NCBI GenBank assembly: GCA_037447335.1
Contig: JBBIGV010000038.1
Location: 1 to 30,166, forward strand
DNA length: 30,166 nt
Source: JBBIGV01 sp037447335
Lineage (GTDB): Bacteria > Bacteroidota > Ignavibacteria > Ignavibacteriales > Ignavibacteriaceae
Direction of reading: 5' to 3'
Every line of letters begins with the position of its first letter. The stretch's first letter is position 1. Of the stretch, positions 1-6,790 are shown in pieces. The translations under genes were made by a program, and so were the position numbers. Below the pieces are notes generated by a model that was not told the origin of the DNA, made no database searches, and saw only the letters and a list, made by a program, of their open reading frames with translations.

Positions 1-27
1 AGCCAATGCTATTTAAATTTTTAATTA

Positions 28-228
28 ATGTCAATTAATTTTTCAGAAGTTTCTACTAAGTTAGTTTTGGTTATTGTTTTGGCTGCGATAGTTGGTATGA
101 TCAGTTCAAAAGTCAGAAAAGCTAAAATGGGTGATGTTTCAAAACTGAAAAGCATTCCAACTTTAGGCAGGCTTGGTTTACTGACAGGGATACTTATAGT
201 TATACTGGCAGTTTATATTTTTCATTAA
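28..228 (+). CDS. Small two-helix membrane protein, unknown function
   Basis: This is a 66-residue protein that I do not recognise. Two hydrophobic stretches are visible, about residues 10-27 and 48-65, separated by a basic loop (KVRKAKMGD) that should face the cytoplasm. The ATG overlaps a preceding TAA by one base (26-28), but the left edge of the window is too close to tell whether an upstream gene really ends there. About 120 bases with two inverted repeats separate it from the PASTA gene, so it is probably not in the same transcription unit. It looks real because of its clean membrane topology and strand, but no homology can be claimed. Confidence 0.55.
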   Translation: MSINFSEVSTKLVLVIVLAAIVGMISSKVRKAKMGDVSKLKSIPTLGRLGLLTGILIVILAVYIFH

Positions 229-258
229 CAGCATATATTCAATTTAGGGGAATGGGTG

Positions 259-275
259 ATGTTCTATCAGAACAT
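259..275. promoter_or_regulatory. 17-bp palindrome, candidate operator
   Basis: ATGTTCT and AGAACAT flank a 3-base centre (ATC), a perfect 7-bp dyad. It lies in the gap before the PASTA gene, about 75 bases upstream of its start. Its size and symmetry fit a repressor-dimer site. No regulator can be named from the sequence. Confidence 0.3.
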
Positions 276-289
276 TAATATATATTTGA

Positions 290-320
290 TGTGGAGTTCA
301 CCTTAAATAAGAACTCCACA
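290..320 (+). terminator. 10-bp perfect hairpin upstream of PASTA gene
   Basis: TGTGGAGTTC (290-299) pairs perfectly with GAACTCCACA (311-320) across an 11-base AT-rich loop. No U-tract follows on the plus strand, so it is not a classical intrinsic terminator. It could be a factor-assisted terminator for the small upstream gene, a 5'-leader structure of the PASTA gene, or a protein site. Confidence 0.4.
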
Positions 321-351
321 GGTTCCGTCCGACTATTTGTATAAGAAATGA

Positions 352-1137
352 GTGTTTGATATATTTCGCAAAATGAAAAAGATTCTTCAAAAACCGCTTA
401 CGAAAAAAATACTGATCATTTTTACAGGTTTAATTTTACTTGTACTGCTGCTCGATAACCTGATCCTTCCCTGGTATGTTAACTCGCCTGAAAAAGTCGT
501 TCCCAGTGTAGTCGGTAAATTTGAATCCGAAGCCATAGAAATACTTGAGAATGCAGGCTTTCAGCCGATTGTAAGCGATACACCATTCGATGAAAAATTT
601 CCGAAGGGCGCTGTAATACTGCAAAAACCCTCTGCCGGTAAAGAGGTCAAAGAGGGAAGGAGAGTGTACATATTCATTAGCGGCGGCGAACCTGTTATAA
701 ACGTACCACGTTTGATCGGGCGGTCTGTACGTGATGCCAAATTAACCCTCGAAAGACTCGGTTTAAAGCTTGGAACGGTAAATGACCTCCCGTCAAATCA
801 ACCTAAAGATATGATCTTCGATCAGCAGTATGCAGAAGGAACACCGCTAAAGAGAGGACAAACTGTTAATGTGTCTGTCAGCCTTGGCGATGGTTTAGGT
901 GAAATAGAAGTGCCTGATCTGATAGGCAAATCACTTTCCGATGCACAGCGTATATTGGCTGAACTTGAGCTTCGCGTTGGTAAAATTAATTACCAGCATT
1001 CGTTTTCTTTACTACCCAATACAATTCTTGATCAATATCCCAGCAAAGGCAACAGGCTTAATTCAGGCGATCGTGTGGATTTGTTTGTAACAAAAGCTGC
1101 AGAACCATTGCAGGATGATCAGCTAAGAGAGGAATAA
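352..1137 (+). CDS. PASTA-domain membrane protein (three PASTA repeats, no kinase)
   Basis: A 261-residue protein with a short basic cytoplasmic N-terminus, one membrane helix (about residues 18-42) and three tandem PASTA domains outside (about 46-112, 113-181, 182-250). Each repeat has a VPxLIGxSxxDA-type opening and a closing strand rich in V and I. PASTA domains bind muropeptides or peptidoglycan and usually hang from Ser/Thr kinases or penicillin-binding proteins. Neither is present here, so this is a stand-alone sensor or scaffold. The start used is a GTG; an ATG at 373 would remove seven residues and keep the topology. The stop overlaps the rpe start (TAATG), implying translational coupling. 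In Firmicutes a PASTA kinase (PrkC) also sits close to rpe. Confidence 0.85.
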   Translation: MFDIFRKMKKILQKPLTKKILIIFTGLILLVLLLDNLILPWYVNSPEKVVPSVVGKFESEAIEILENAGFQPIVSDTPFDEKFPKGAVILQKPSAGKEVKEGRRVYIFISGGEPVINVPRLIGRSVRDAKLTLERLGLKLGTVNDLPSNQPKDMIFDQQYAEGTPLKRGQTVNVSVSLGDGLGEIEVPDLIGKSLSDAQRILAELELRVGKINYQHSFSLLPNTILDQYPSKGNRLNSGDRVDLFVTKAAEPLQDDQLREE

Positions 1138-1790
1138 TGGGAATACTTGCACCTTCAATCCTGTCGGCAGATTTTTCAAACCTTTCGCAGCAAATAAGGT
1201 TAGCAGAAATAGGCGGTGCAGACTGGATCCACTGTGATGTTATGGATGGACAGTTTGTTCCTAATCTTACCTTTGGACCTATAATAGTTGAAGCGGCAAG
1301 AAAAGTAACAAAGCTTCCGTTAGATGTTCATCTTATGATAAAAACTCCTGACAATCTTATCAAAGATTTCATCAATGCCGGCGCTGATTATATATCGGTT
1401 CACTTTGAAGAATGTATCCATCTGAACAGAACAATCAACCACATAAAGGAATCAGGTGCAAAAGCCGGAGTGGTTATAAATCCTTCAACTCCTGTAATGT
1501 CTTTGTACGATATTGCTGAAGATGTTGATCTTGTGCTGATCATGTCAGTCAATCCCGGCTTCGGCGGGCAGTCTTTTATCCCAAACTCAATACGAAGAAT
1601 TCAGGAAGCAGTTAAGTTACGCAAACAGCTTAATGCAAATTTTTTGATCGAGGTTGACGGCGGAGTTAACAAAGAAAATATATCCGGTATTCATAAAGCC
1701 GGATGCGATGTTTTTGTTGCCGGTTCTGCAATATTTTCACAAGATAATATTTCTGCTGCTGCCGTTGAGTTGAAAAATCTGATAAAATAA
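1137..1790 (+). CDS. rpe: Ribulose-phosphate 3-epimerase
   Basis: Interconverts D-ribulose 5-phosphate and D-xylulose 5-phosphate in the pentose phosphate pathway. It is a 217-residue TIM barrel of normal family length. Visible signatures are LAPSILSADF at the N-terminus, metal ligands H32, D34, H65 and D174 (in IHCDVMDG, DVHLMI and EVDGGV), and the phosphate-binding loop VNPGFGGQSF near residues 138-147. The ATG shares one base with the PASTA stop codon. The gene is complete and should be active. After it come 77 bases without a gene before folP. Confidence 0.96.
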   Translation: MGILAPSILSADFSNLSQQIRLAEIGGADWIHCDVMDGQFVPNLTFGPIIVEAARKVTKLPLDVHLMIKTPDNLIKDFINAGADYISVHFEECIHLNRTINHIKESGAKAGVVINPSTPVMSLYDIAEDVDLVLIMSVNPGFGGQSFIPNSIRRIQEAVKLRKQLNANFLIEVDGGVNKENISGIHKAGCDVFVAGSAIFSQDNISAAAVELKNLIK

Positions 1791-1867
1791 TAACTCCTTA
1801 GGGTGGTGATTGCAGCTAAGCATAGTTTTCTTTTAAGTGTCATCAAGTCAGGATTCGGAGTCATATT

Positions 1868-3025
1868 TTGATCGCCCAGATTGTAAATCTTACAATGCCG
1901 GATGTATTCAGGCAGTACAGCCGTACTTATAAAATCTTCAGAGATGTGTACAGCCACGGCTTACTTGGGCTTGAACTGCGAAGTGTTTCACCCCGGATTG
2001 CAGCTACAATCCAGGAAATAGTTTTATTTGAAAAAGAAATCTGCTACAAGAATGCCGGTCAGGGAGAAAATGAAATAGATCTTTGCATCCCGGGTACAAT
2101 TTCCAATTTTAAAGAATTATCAAAAAGAATTCTTTCAAGCGGTGACGAGCATTTAGGGTATAAAATTGTAAACGTGATAAAAAATTTTGAAGAATATGAC
2201 TCGAAATCTTATGTAATAGGCGGAAAAACTTTTCAATTCAATAAACCTTACATAATGGGTATTCTGAATGTAACCCTCGATTCATTTTCGGATGGGGGAC
2301 TGTACATAAATTCTGATTCTGCTGCTGCACATGCAATCAACATGCTTAATGATGGCGCTGATATAATTGATATTGGCGGAGAATCAACCAGACCCGGAGC
2401 AAAACCTCTTCCTGCGGATGAAGAACTTAACCGTGTTCTGCCTGTTATCCAAAAAATAATTACTGAAAGACCTGGTGCTGTCATCTCAATTGATACCACA
2501 AAATCAAAAGTAGCAGAGGAAGCTTTAAAACTCGGAGTGAAAATAATTAATGATATAAGCGGCGGAACTTATGAACCGGAAATTCTTGATATTGCAAAAA
2601 AATATGATGCAGCTTTTGTTATTATGCATATCAGAGGGACACCTGAAAACATGCAAAATAAAACTGATTATGAGGATATAGTTAAAGAAATTTATGATTA
2701 TCTTTACGCAAGGATTGAAGCTGCAAAGAAAGCAGAAGTGAGTAAATTATTCATTGACCCGGGTATAGGATTCGGAAAATCTGTTGATGACAATTTTCTT
2801 TTGCTAAGAAGGTTGGAAGACTTTATATCTTTAGGTTACCCGATATTAATTGGTTTGTCACGAAAATCTTTCATTGGAAAAACATTAAATTTGGATGTTG
2901 CCGAACGGGATTTTCCCACAGCAATCCTTGAAACTTTTTCGATAAGGAATAAAGCACGAGTGATACGGACACATAACGTAAAACTTGCCAAACATGCTGC
3001 ATCACTATTAACAAAGCTGATATAG
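1868..3025 (+). CDS. folP: Dihydropteroate synthase with N-terminal extension
   Basis: Condenses 7,8-dihydropterin pyrophosphate with p-aminobenzoate in folate synthesis. The DHPS barrel occupies about residues 125-385, with GILNVTLDSFSDGG, GGESTRPGA, INDISGG, MHIRGTP, DPGIGFGK and GLSRKSFIG. About 115 residues precede it, matching the extended DHPS form seen in several bacterial phyla. The start is TTG: no ATG lies upstream before the in-frame stop at 1823, and the next ATG (1895) would cut off the first strand. One oddity: the loop normally reading NVTPDS has Leu137 in place of the nearly invariant Pro (codon CTC, 2276-2278). The sulfonamide-relevant Phe of DSF and Pro of STRPG are both retained. 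cdaA follows after 3 bases. Confidence 0.94.
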   Translation: MIAQIVNLTMPDVFRQYSRTYKIFRDVYSHGLLGLELRSVSPRIAATIQEIVLFEKEICYKNAGQGENEIDLCIPGTISNFKELSKRILSSGDEHLGYKIVNVIKNFEEYDSKSYVIGGKTFQFNKPYIMGILNVTLDSFSDGGLYINSDSAAAHAINMLNDGADIIDIGGESTRPGAKPLPADEELNRVLPVIQKIITERPGAVISIDTTKSKVAEEALKLGVKIINDISGGTYEPEILDIAKKYDAAFVIMHIRGTPENMQNKTDYEDIVKEIYDYLYARIEAAKKAEVSKLFIDPGIGFGKSVDDNFLLLRRLEDFISLGYPILIGLSRKSFIGKTLNLDVAERDFPTAILETFSIRNKARVIRTHNVKLAKHAASLLTKLI

Positions 3026-3028
3026 GTA

Positions 3029-3847
3029 ATGTTTGATCTCTTTAAAATAGGATTTCTTAACGTTTCTTTTACAGATGTAGTAGATATACTGCTTGTTACA
3101 TTCATAGTTTACAAGTTATATACTCTATTAAAAGGAACCATTGCAGCTCAGATATTTGTGGGATTGATAATCATACTTGTTCTTTCATTCGTATCGCAGG
3201 CTGCAAACTTTAAAGCAGTAAGCTGGCTGCTAAAACTTGTAACTGATATATGGGTTATTGCTTTTGTAATTCTCTTTCAGCCTGAGATAAGAAGACTGCT
3301 TGTAATGGTTGCTAAAAATCCGGTATTCAGAGTATTTGCCAAAACTGAGGCGCCTGAAGTTGCGGGCATTATCACCGATGCATCCTTTGAACTTTCGCAG
3401 CATCAACACGGAGCATTGATTGTGCTGATAAAGTCATCCGGTATTCGGGGTTTTGCTGAAACAGGTGAAATATTAAATGCAAGGCTCACCAAGTCCATGC
3501 TTACTGCAATTTTTTATCCTCGCTCGCCTCTGCATGATGGTGCAGTGATAGTGAAGGGCAATGTGATAGAGGCTGCAAGATGTACTTTGCCTTTATCCGC
3601 TACCACTACTGTTAATGGTGAAGTTTTGGGTATGCGGCACCGTGCAGGTCTCGGAATATCAGAACAGGCAGATGTTATTAGTGTAATCGTTTCAGAAGAA
3701 ACCGGAAGTATTTCTGTTGCTGAAAATGGAAAACTAATTAAAGGTTTATCAAAGGACGCTTTAAGGATGCATCTTACAAAATCATTCAAACCGCCTGTAA
3801 TAACCGGATGGAAAGGTTTATTTGAGCAATTACGCAGGAAAAATTAA
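3029..3847 (+). CDS. cdaA: Diadenylate cyclase CdaA (c-di-AMP synthase)
   Basis: Makes the second messenger cyclic di-AMP from two ATP at the membrane; c-di-AMP controls potassium, osmolyte and wall homeostasis. The 272-residue protein has three N-terminal membrane helices (about 14-33, 37-56, 70-86) followed by a DAC domain (about 90-250). The catalytic motifs are intact: D170-G171-A172 and R203-H204-R205. It sits 3 bases after folP. The usual Firmicutes partners cdaR and glmM are absent from this window. The last 26 bases overlap the next gene's start. Confidence 0.95.
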   Translation: MFDLFKIGFLNVSFTDVVDILLVTFIVYKLYTLLKGTIAAQIFVGLIIILVLSFVSQAANFKAVSWLLKLVTDIWVIAFVILFQPEIRRLLVMVAKNPVFRVFAKTEAPEVAGIITDASFELSQHQHGALIVLIKSSGIRGFAETGEILNARLTKSMLTAIFYPRSPLHDGAVIVKGNVIEAARCTLPLSATTTVNGEVLGMRHRAGLGISEQADVISVIVSEETGSISVAENGKLIKGLSKDALRMHLTKSFKPPVITGWKGLFEQLRRKN

Positions 3848-4496
3848 AACTTGTGCTGTTATCCCGTTCTATAATGAAGAAAAGTTTATCCGGATAGTAA
3901 TTGAAGAAACAATCAAAAGTGTTGATAAGGTAATAGCGGTAAATGATGGTTCAACAGATTCATCATTAAAGAAAATTGTCCGCGGGGAAAACGTGGAAGT
4001 AATAAATCTGCCCCGCAATAAAGGCAAAGGCTATGCTTTAAAAACAGGAATGATCGAAAGCGTAAGGCAGGGTTTTTCAATCACAGTTACGCTTGATGCG
4101 GATTTACAGCACGCTCCTGGTCTCATTCCTGATTTTATCCGGGAATTGAAGAATAGTGATATTGTAATTGGCAACCGCCTGGAAAATTTAAAAGGTATGC
4201 CGGTTCAAAGAATATTAAGCAATAAGTTAACTTCTTTATTACTAAGCATTAAAACCGGAATTAAAATAGCCGACAGCCAATGCGGTTACAGAGCATACAG
4301 AACCAGCATTATTACGGATATTCTGACAACCTGTGATGGCTTTGAAGCTGAAAGCGAAATTATTATTAAGGCGGCATTAAAAAATTACCGCATAAGTTCA
4401 ACTATGGTATCAACTGTCTATGGAGAAGAAGAGAGCAAGATAGATCCGGCTAAATCAATTCTTGGATTTATTAAAATAATGTTGATAAGAGGTTGA
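3822..4496 (+). CDS. Family 2 glycosyltransferase, dolichol-phosphate-mannose-synthase-like
   Basis: A 224-residue soluble GT-A enzyme of the DPM1/DPG-synthase type. Signatures are CAVIPFYNEE (11-20), VNDGSTD (40-46), the nucleotide/metal motif D92-A-D94 within LDADLQH, and the acceptor-side CGYRAYR near residue 148. It has no membrane helices, unlike longer polyprenyl-phosphate transferases, so it should be cytosolic or peripheral. Donor and acceptor cannot be told from the sequence. The start is TTG inside the 3' end of cdaA (26-base overlap); no ATG or GTG occurs before the conserved first strand, so this start is well forced. The CHAD gene begins one base after the stop. Confidence 0.88.
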   Translation: MSNYAGKIKTCAVIPFYNEEKFIRIVIEETIKSVDKVIAVNDGSTDSSLKKIVRGENVEVINLPRNKGKGYALKTGMIESVRQGFSITVTLDADLQHAPGLIPDFIRELKNSDIVIGNRLENLKGMPVQRILSNKLTSLLLSIKTGIKIADSQCGYRAYRTSIITDILTTCDGFEAESEIIIKAALKNYRISSTMVSTVYGEEESKIDPAKSILGFIKIMLIRG

Positions 4497-4497
4497 A

Positions 4498-4959
4498 ATG
4501 GTAAAAACAAGAAAATGGGAAATACAAGGTTTATATACCGGACTGGTATTATCCGATTCGGCTAAAACTGTATTGACAAACAGGCTGAACAATCTGCTGT
4601 TAATTATCGGACAGTTTTTTGAAAACGACAGTGTTGAAAACCTGCACGATGTTAGAATTGCATTGCGCAGAGTCCGGTATTCAATGGAAATCTTTTTTAA
4701 CTGTTTTGATGAAAAGTTATTCTTAAATTTTTACCGTAGAATTGAAAAACTTCAGGACCTTTCCGGTTTAGTGCGGGATCTTGATGTCCTCAAAGAAAAC
4801 ATAGAATCGCTCACTTTAACGGAAAAAGTAAAAGTATCAAAAAAAGTCCTGAAAAAATTTGATCAACGAAGGGGAGAGATCAACGAGACGCTTCATATTG
4901 AATTAAGAAAATTCATTGCAAGCAAAGCTTTGCGGTCTTTCAGTGAAAAGCTGATTTGA
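4498..4959 (+). CDS. Short CHAD-domain protein
   Basis: A 153-residue protein whose core matches the CHAD domain, a helical histidine-rich module known to bind inorganic polyphosphate. The hallmark is H50-DVRIALRRVR (to residue 60), followed by LQDLSGLVRDLDVL near 85-98. It is about half to two-thirds of typical CHAD length, so the later helices are missing or degenerate. There is no CYTH domain. It directly follows the glycosyltransferase by one base and is probably cotranscribed from rpe/folP. A polyphosphate phosphatase of the Ppx type lies 7 kb away, but the two are not in one operon. Confidence 0.8.
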   Translation: MVKTRKWEIQGLYTGLVLSDSAKTVLTNRLNNLLLIIGQFFENDSVENLHDVRIALRRVRYSMEIFFNCFDEKLFLNFYRRIEKLQDLSGLVRDLDVLKENIESLTLTEKVKVSKKVLKKFDQRRGEINETLHIELRKFIASKALRSFSEKLI

Positions 4960-5007
4960 TCATCGAAAAAATTTTTCACCTCCCCCTCTTTATTATAAAC
5001 TGATTAG

Positions 5008-5014
5008 AAGGAGG
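5008..5014 (+). promoter_or_regulatory. Strong Shine-Dalgarno AAGGAGG
   Basis: AAGGAGG sits 5 bases before the ATG at 5020 and fixes that start. It is much stronger than the sites before other genes here. A pyrimidine-rich tract beginning ACCTCC at 4978-4983 could pair with it. Confidence 0.75.
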
Positions 5015-5019
5015 ATAAA

Positions 5020-5697
5020 ATGAAGCTGCGATATTTTTCACATTCGTCATTCAAGATCACTACTGATAATGGAAAATCTGTTTTGATAGATCCATTCCTT
5101 GATGACAACCCGACATCACCGGTAAAATCAAAAGATGTAAAAGCAGATTTTATAATTCTGACGCACGGTCACGGTGATCATGTTGGTGATGCATTTAAAA
5201 TCGCAAAAACCGGCGATCCGCTCTTTATATGCGTGAATGAACTGGCAAATTACTGTATAGGGAAAGGATTCAAAGCGCATAATATGCACATTGGCGGAGG
5301 TTATAACTTTGAATTCGGTAGAGTGAAATTCACCATTGCACATCACGGTTCACAAACGCCTGAAGGCGATTATGCGGGAGAGCCGAGCGGTGTAATTCTT
5401 TCCGTTGACGGAAAAAACATCTATCATACAGGCGATACCGGTTTGTTCTATGATATGAAGTTAATAGGGGAGTTGACCCCGATAGATTATATACTGCTTC
5501 CTATCGGAGATAATTTTACTATGGGTATTGATGATGCACTAAAGGCACTTGAATTTGTTAAACCAAAGGTTGCCGTGCCTATGCACTATAATACATTCCC
5601 GGTAATAAAAGCTGATCCGGAAGAATTTAAAAAGAAAGCTGCCGACTTAGGATTTAACGTCAGAGTAATGCAATTCGGCGAAGAAATTGATCTTTAA
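5020..5697 (+). CDS. UPF0173-type metal-dependent hydrolase (metallo-beta-lactamase fold)
   Basis: A 225-residue protein of normal length for the UPF0173/UlaG-like branch of the metallo-beta-lactamase fold. The zinc motif H49-G-H51-G-D53-H54 is intact, with further ligands expected at H108/H109 (AHHGS), D139 (YHTGDTG) and H189 (VPMHYN). The substrate is unknown; relatives include L-ascorbate-6-phosphate lactonase. No signal peptide, so cytosolic. It has its own strong ribosome binding site and a 60-base gap before it, and is followed by the longest gene-free stretch of the window, so it is probably a separate unit. Confidence 0.9.
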   Translation: MKLRYFSHSSFKITTDNGKSVLIDPFLDDNPTSPVKSKDVKADFIILTHGHGDHVGDAFKIAKTGDPLFICVNELANYCIGKGFKAHNMHIGGGYNFEFGRVKFTIAHHGSQTPEGDYAGEPSGVILSVDGKNIYHTGDTGLFYDMKLIGELTPIDYILLPIGDNFTMGIDDALKALEFVKPKVAVPMHYNTFPVIKADPEEFKKKAADLGFNVRVMQFGEEIDL

Positions 5698-6011
5698 GAT
5701 TATTTTACTTGCTCGCATTGCTGTTACCAACGCGTTGTAAACCTGGAGCGAATTGCTCTGATTAGAGAATGATTAAATGAATTTTACACATTCACTGAAT
5801 CATTTAGTTAATTCGTTAACAGCTTGAAACTTTTAATGCACTATAGCTTATTTTTCCCTGCATGATGAAGTGGAAGATATTTGCTTTTGAAATACTGCAG
5901 AGATTATTTTGAATAAGTTTAATATGAAAATTATTTTAGAAGTGCTATCTTGTGCATCCTTATAAATCACATAATGACGAATTGTATTACAGATTATTAT
6001 AACGTTACCTA
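5698..6011. other. 314-bp gene-free region upstream of parA
   Basis: No ORF, RNA gene or terminator with a T-run is convincing here. Two structures are visible: a small dyad GAGC-GAATT-GCTC (5746-5758), and a nested inverted repeat 5768-5804. A weak Bacteroidota-like promoter can be read as TTTG (5908-5911), 20 bases, then TATTTTAG (5932-5939, consensus TAnnTTTG), which would give a leader of about 65 bases for parA. In AT-rich DNA such a match can occur by chance. I saw no parS-like palindrome. Confidence 0.5.
5768..5804. repeat. Nested inverted repeat in the parA upstream region
   Basis: AATGATT (5768-5774) pairs with AATCATT (5798-5804), and inside it TGAAT (5778-5782) pairs with ATTCA (5790-5794), separated by a symmetric 3x3 mismatch and a 7-base loop. 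It is AT-rich and so only moderately stable as RNA. It may be a protein site or the transcript end of the UPF0173 gene. Confidence 0.35.
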
Positions 6012-6785
6012 ATGGCTAAAATCATCGCAATTGCAAATCAAAAGGGAGGTGTTGGTAAAACAACTACTTCAATCAACCTATCGGCACTTCTGGCGGCTGC
6101 CGAAAAAAAAACATTACTGATAGATATCGACCCGCAGGCAAATTCATCTTCAGGCTTAAGTGTTAACAATCATTCACCGTCGGTTTATGAACTTCTCATT
6201 GGTGTAAATGCCCTGAAAGAAGTGGTTATAAATTCTTATATGCCATATCTTGATCTGCTTCCATCAAACATAAACCTTGTGGGTGCCGAAATTGAAATGG
6301 TGGATATTCAAAACCGTGAATACCTGTTAAGAAGTGCGCTGGCTTCTGCCCGCGACGAGTACGAATACATACTGATTGACTGCCCGCCTTCACTTGGACT
6401 TTTAACTCTCAATGCGCTTACTGCTTCAGACTCTGTTTTAATTCCCGTTCAGTGCGAATACTTTGCATTAGAAGGTTTGGGTCAGCTTCTGAATACTATA
6501 AATATTGTTAAACAGCATTTTAATAAAGAGCTTTCTATTGAAGGTGTTTTGTTGACTATGTTCGATACGAGATTAAGGCTTTCCCACCAGGTTGCTGAGG
6601 AAGTAAGAAAATATTTTGGCAAAAAGGTTTTCAAGACGATTATTCACAGGAATGTGAGGATATCAGAAGCTCCAAGTTACGGCAAGCCTATCATTCTTTA
6701 TGATGCTATTTCTTCCGGATCAAAAAATTATATGTCTCTTGCATCCGAGCTTTTGGAGAGAAATTCAACAAAATCAAATAAATAA
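6012..6785 (+). CDS. parA: Chromosome-partitioning ATPase ParA (Soj)
   Basis: A deviant Walker-type ATPase that drives movement of ParB-bound origin regions. The 257-residue protein has no N-terminal HTH, as for chromosomal (type Ib) ParA/Soj. KGGVGKTT (residues 11-18) is the deviant Walker A with the signature lysine; DPQANSS near 41-47 and DCPPSLGLLTLNAL near 124-137 are the switch and Walker B regions. The C-terminal HRNVRISEAPSYGKP is typical of Soj. parB follows after 5 bases. The start is the first ATG, and the N-terminus MAKIIAIANQ is canonical. Confidence 0.96.
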   Translation: MAKIIAIANQKGGVGKTTTSINLSALLAAAEKKTLLIDIDPQANSSSGLSVNNHSPSVYELLIGVNALKEVVINSYMPYLDLLPSNINLVGAEIEMVDIQNREYLLRSALASARDEYEYILIDCPPSLGLLTLNALTASDSVLIPVQCEYFALEGLGQLLNTINIVKQHFNKELSIEGVLLTMFDTRLRLSHQVAEEVRKYFGKKVFKTIIHRNVRISEAPSYGKPIILYDAISSGSKNYMSLASELLERNSTKSNK

Positions 6786-6790
6786 TTAAT

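Noticed and set aside
1..27. 3' end of an upstream gene at the left edge
   Set aside because: All three frames reach a stop within the first 36 bases, so no frame can be preferred without more sequence.
1981..2000. GTGTTTCACC inside folP as a parS half-site
   Set aside because: Only the left half matches the parS consensus and the right half is unrelated. No other parS-like site was seen by eye.
4965..4977. GAAAAA-A-TTTTTC palindrome after the CHAD gene as a terminator
   Set aside because: It is only A/T pairing with a one-base centre, so it cannot form a stable hairpin. It may simply be a curved A/T tract.
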